Assembly: GCA_039798005.1 (NCBI GenBank)
Contig: JBDKGV010000163.1
Coordinates: 1-7,968, forward strand
DNA from: JBDKGV01 sp039798005
GTDB lineage: Bacteria; Fibrobacterota; Fibrobacteria; UBA5070
DNA: 7,968 nt
Direction: 5' to 3'
In this document: piece by piece, positions 6,083-7,968 of the stretch
Numbering within the stretch: position 1 is the stretch's first letter
Layout of the letters: each line of letters begins with the position of its first letter
Made by a program: the position numbers and the translations under genes
The notes under the pieces: model-generated
The model's input: only the letters and a program-made list of their open reading frames with translations
Database searches by the model: none
Told to the model about the DNA's origin: nothing

Positions 6083-6769
6083 TCAGGGCAGGAGCGACCA
6101 TCCTTGGTAGCGCATCTGGACCAAGAGGTTCTTCCCGTCCTTGCCCTTGATGTCGCTGATCCCCGAGAAGGCGGCAAGATGCCCGTCGGCCTTGCGGTAA
6201 TTCACCACGATGGGCGTGGCGACCAGGCGGGCCACCCAGTTGAGCGGGCGCAGTTCGATCCGGATCTCGCCCGGTGCACGCGGGTCCGGCGGAAGTGATT
6301 TGACGGAAAATGTCAGGACGCGATGGAAGGCGGGGATCAGGACCGGAACCTCAAGCTCCCGTCCCTTCTCCAGAAGCGGCAGGTTGCGCAGGAGCCAGGT
6401 GTCGATGCCGGCATCGATGACGGTGCCCTTGGGGAGCTCAACCCGGTGGGATTCCCTTTCCCCCTTGCGCACAAGGTCCACCACCGCCGTGTCCCCCTTG
6501 GTGATCACGCGCACTTGCGAGAGCGGGGAGTCCATGCGCAGTTCGATGTCGGGGATGTCCTGTCTGGTTTTCCAGACGATGGTCTTGGTGCCGAGAATGC
6601 TGCCGTCCGGACGAAGATAGCGGACGCTGTCGCGCAGGCGCTGGCCCGTGCATGGAGTGCGTGTACGTTCCTCCGTGTAGAGATGTGTTCCGTCCTTGGA
6701 GGAAAGGACCTTGGCCCTGTCCTGGCAGGCCGGGGCTCCGGCGAGCATCAGGAATATTTCGACGATCAT
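6083..6769 (-). CDS. Conserved hypothetical exported protein
   Basis: The product is 228 residues from ATG 6769, with AAGGA (6782-6778) eight bases upstream. The frame runs further upstream, but an earlier start would cross the operator and the divergent gene. The first 14 residues (MIVEIFLMLAGAPA) are hydrophobic and lack a basic n-region, so export is likely rather than certain; Cys15 does not sit in a standard lipobox. The rest is beta-rich. I recognise the C-terminal pattern NWVARLVATPIVVNY, then HLAAFSGISDIK and NLLVQMRY, from uncharacterised bacterial proteins with the consensus 'NWLLRLlv.PI.l.Y....r.Ll.yeGlSNI.D..G', but I know no established function. Cys15 and Cys40 could form a disulfide. 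It diverges from the CarH-like regulator over a shared 43-bp promoter region, so it is probably controlled by that regulator. Confidence 0.85.
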   Translation of the reverse strand: MIVEIFLMLAGAPACQDRAKVLSSKDGTHLYTEERTRTPCTGQRLRDSVRYLRPDGSILGTKTIVWKTRQDIPDIELRMDSPLSQVRVITKGDTAVVDLVRKGERESHRVELPKGTVIDAGIDTWLLRNLPLLEKGRELEVPVLIPAFHRVLTFSVKSLPPDPRAPGEIRIELRPLNWVARLVATPIVVNYRKADGHLAAFSGISDIKGKDGKNLLVQMRYQGWSLLP

Positions 6770-6812
6770 GTTGGCTTTCCTTTCGATTTCTGTATAGGTT
6801 ATATCTATACAA
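6770..6812. promoter_or_regulatory. Divergent promoter region shared by the hypothetical gene and the CarH-like regulator
   Basis: Only 43 bp separate the two start codons. The segment is AT-rich against GC-rich neighbours. TTATAT (6799-6804) could be the -10 for the + strand, with TTTCCT (6776-6781) a weak -35 at 17 bp. On the minus strand, TATAAC in the same AT core could be a -10. Both promoters must overlap the palindrome at 6791-6811, so one bound protein could shut both. Confidence 0.7.
6791..6811. promoter_or_regulatory. Perfect palindromic operator TGTATAG-N7-CTATACA
   Basis: TGTATAG (6791-6797) and CTATACA (6805-6811) are exact inverted repeats around GTTATAT. TGTA/TACA-type inverted repeats are typical of sites bound by MerR-type CarH/LitR regulators, and the gene starting two bases downstream encodes such a protein. 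Autoregulation, with co-repression of the divergent gene, is the simplest reading. Confidence 0.8.
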
Positions 6813-7709
6813 ATGAAAAAGCAACACGACATGCACGACGAGAACCAGGAGCGCAGCTGGTCGATCGGGGAGCTTTCAGCACGCACCGGGATCTCGGTTC
6901 TGCGCATCCGGGCCTGGGAAACCCGGCATGGAGTCCCTGTGGCGCTGAGGGCTGATTCCGGGCATCGCCGCTACGGCGAGGCCGAGGCGCTGCGCTTGGA
7001 GCTGCTGGCCCAAGGCATCAGGACGGGTGGAAGGATCGGAGAGCTGGCCGCCTTGAGCATCGACGAGCTTGCCAAGCGGCTTCCCCGGGTGCAGGCCGAT
7101 CCGGTGGAAGGCCATTCCGGGCGTTGGGTCGGATTTGCCGTGAAGGGCCAGGAACAGGCCCTTCACGACGAGCTCGTCCGGAACTGGGAGAAGGCCGGAT
7201 GGCTTGGCTTCGTCGAGACCTGCGCCGTTCCGTTCCTTCACGAGATCGGAAATGCCTGGGAGGAGGGAACGCTCAGCGTCGCCCAGGAGCACTTCGGATC
7301 GGGGGTCCTGCTCAACTTCCTCGAGGAGCGGTGGCGCCTGCGCAACGCCTCCAACACCGGACGGCCGCTTGTGCTTGCGATGCTGCCGGAGGACACCCAC
7401 AGCTTCGGATTGCACCTGTGCGCCTTGGCTGCCGCCCATGCCGACTGCCGGGTGATCTGGCTGGGACCCAACTCCCCGATGGCCACCATCCTGTCGGCCA
7501 TGGTAAGCTGGGATGCCTGCGGCCTCTGTTTGAGCCATTCGGTCGTCACCTCCTGGACGGAGGTGAGGTCCTGTCTGTTGCAACTGCGCCATGGGATCCG
7601 CAAGGAACTGCCGGTCTACGCTGGCGGGGCCGGATTTCGCGGCCCTCTCAAGGGCATCCGATCCTTCAAGAAACTGGGAGATTTCCATGACCACCTCGCA
7701 CACCGCTGA
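6813..7709 (+). CDS. CarH/LitR-type MerR-family B12-binding photoreceptor regulator
   Basis: The product has 298 residues. Residues ~16-58 form a MerR winged helix (WSIGELSARTGIS, IRAWETRHG, SGHRRY). Residues ~105-178 match the helical bundle that caps cobalamin, including Trp149-x9-Glu159-His160, the signature around the adenosyl group in CarH. The C-terminal Rossmann-like B12 domain has Asp194-x-His196-x-x-Gly199 (His196 would be the lower cobalt ligand), SVVTS at 243-247 and Gly271-Gly272. In this family adenosylcobalamin-bound tetramers repress DNA in the dark, and light cleaves the Co-C bond and releases it. The residue after Trp149 is Glu, where Thermus CarH has His132, the post-photolysis ligand. 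ATG 6813 lies two bases after the operator with no Shine-Dalgarno; ATG 6831 is no better. The gene overlaps the next by 23 bp. Confidence 0.9.
   Translation: MKKQHDMHDENQERSWSIGELSARTGISVLRIRAWETRHGVPVALRADSGHRRYGEAEALRLELLAQGIRTGGRIGELAALSIDELAKRLPRVQADPVEGHSGRWVGFAVKGQEQALHDELVRNWEKAGWLGFVETCAVPFLHEIGNAWEEGTLSVAQEHFGSGVLLNFLEERWRLRNASNTGRPLVLAMLPEDTHSFGLHLCALAAAHADCRVIWLGPNSPMATILSAMVSWDACGLCLSHSVVTSWTEVRSCLLQLRHGIRKELPVYAGGAGFRGPLKGIRSFKKLGDFHDHLAHR
7139..7167. repeat. 11-bp perfect inverted repeat inside the regulator gene
   Basis: CGTGAAGGGCC (7139-7149) and GGCCCTTCACG (7157-7167) are exact complements with a 7-base loop (AGGAACA). It falls at codons ~109-119, at the start of the cobalamin-capping helical bundle. 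No T-run follows, so it is not an intrinsic terminator. It would form a very stable RNA hairpin. Confidence 0.85.
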
Positions 7710-7968
7710 AGCCATCTTTCCGGTGCCGGGCACTCGACCCAGGATCGCGGTCGTCGGAGCCGGCGTGGCGGGGATCGTCGCCGCCTGGCAGTTGCGGGAC
7801 AAGGCCGATGTCACGCTTTTTGAAAACGACAAACGCCTCGGGGGCCACACCCACACGGTGACGATTCCCGATGGACCCGATGCCGGTACCGGTGTGGACA
7901 CGGGCTTCATCGTGCTCAACGACAGGACCTATCCCAACCTGCACCGTTTCCTGAAGGAACTGGGGGTT
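7687..7968 (+). CDS. FAD/NAD-binding amine-oxidase-like oxidoreductase (COG2907 type), N-terminal part
   Basis: ATG 7687 is preceded by GGGAG (7676-7680) at six bases and lies inside the end of the regulator gene, a 23-bp overlap that implies cotranscription and coupling. The frame stays open to the window edge, giving 94 residues. RIAVVGAGVAGIVAAWQL has the GxGxxG dinucleotide-binding loop (Gly24, 26, 29). The acidic residue that binds the FAD ribose is Glu46 in TLFE, and RLGGHT (50-55) is the second flavin-contact motif. VDTGFIVLNDRTYPNL (70-85) is typical of the COG2907 NAD/FAD-binding family. These enzymes often sit with DUF1365, cyclopropane-fatty-acid-synthase-like methyltransferases and B12 light regulators, in clusters tied to membrane-lipid modification. 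The substrate is not known from sequence. The C-terminal part is outside the window. Confidence 0.9.
   Translation, partial: MTTSHTAEAIFPVPGTRPRIAVVGAGVAGIVAAWQLRDKADVTLFENDKRLGGHTHTVTIPDGPDAGTGVDTGFIVLNDRTYPNLHRFLKELGV

Noticed and set aside
6299..6314. Third copy of the TTTGACGGA palindrome
   Set aside because: TTTGACGGAAAATGTC matches only 13 of 16 bases, lies inside a coding region and has poorer symmetry; chance similarity is likely.

Overview
The window is GC-rich, gene-dense DNA from a diderm (Gram-negative-type) bacterium. Two genes encode secreted or outer-membrane beta-rich proteins with signal peptides. The larger one (about 2606-4264) resembles, from memory, an architecture common in the Bacteroidetes/Fibrobacter (FCB) group: an N-terminal 'KSV..GIVL' domain, then an SH3-like 'G+..NERYFLVEN...G+V..K.VGW+RV' module. 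A Fibrobacterota-like host would fit, but this is inference without a database search.

Left block (1-4264, + strand): the window opens inside a long coiled-coil protein whose gene holds five copies of a 105-bp tandem repeat, followed by degenerate VDLS units. A 202-residue helical protein follows with a GTGA stop/start overlap. Next, 56 bp further on (23 bp if an earlier ATG is used), comes a large exported protein with a probable C-terminal beta-barrel. The first two genes are clearly an operon. They recall clusters that pair a coiled-coil-tailed membrane protein with a small helical partner, but the diagnostic N-terminus is outside the window.

Middle (4265-5119): an AT-rich intergenic region with a plausible sigma70-type promoter leads to a small outer-membrane barrel. 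Its best start is a GTG with a good Shine-Dalgarno sequence. A strong intrinsic terminator closes the gene, followed by a short palindrome between convergent genes.

Minus-strand block (5120-6769): a transglutaminase-like protease gene has its N-terminal codons cut off by an in-frame amber codon, so it is either nonsense-mutated, a sequencing error, or read through. Upstream of it is a conserved hypothetical exported protein (6083-6769).

Right block (6770-7968, + strand): diverging from that hypothetical gene is a MerR-type regulator fused to a cobalamin-binding domain. It carries the W-x9-EH and DxHxxG motifs of the CarH/LitR B12 photoreceptors. The 43-bp gap between the divergent genes contains a perfect 7-7-7 palindrome, the probable operator. 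The regulator overlaps by 23 bp the start of a COG2907-type FAD/NAD-binding oxidoreductase that runs off the window. Together these look like one arm of a light-regulated (B12-dependent) lipid/flavin cluster.
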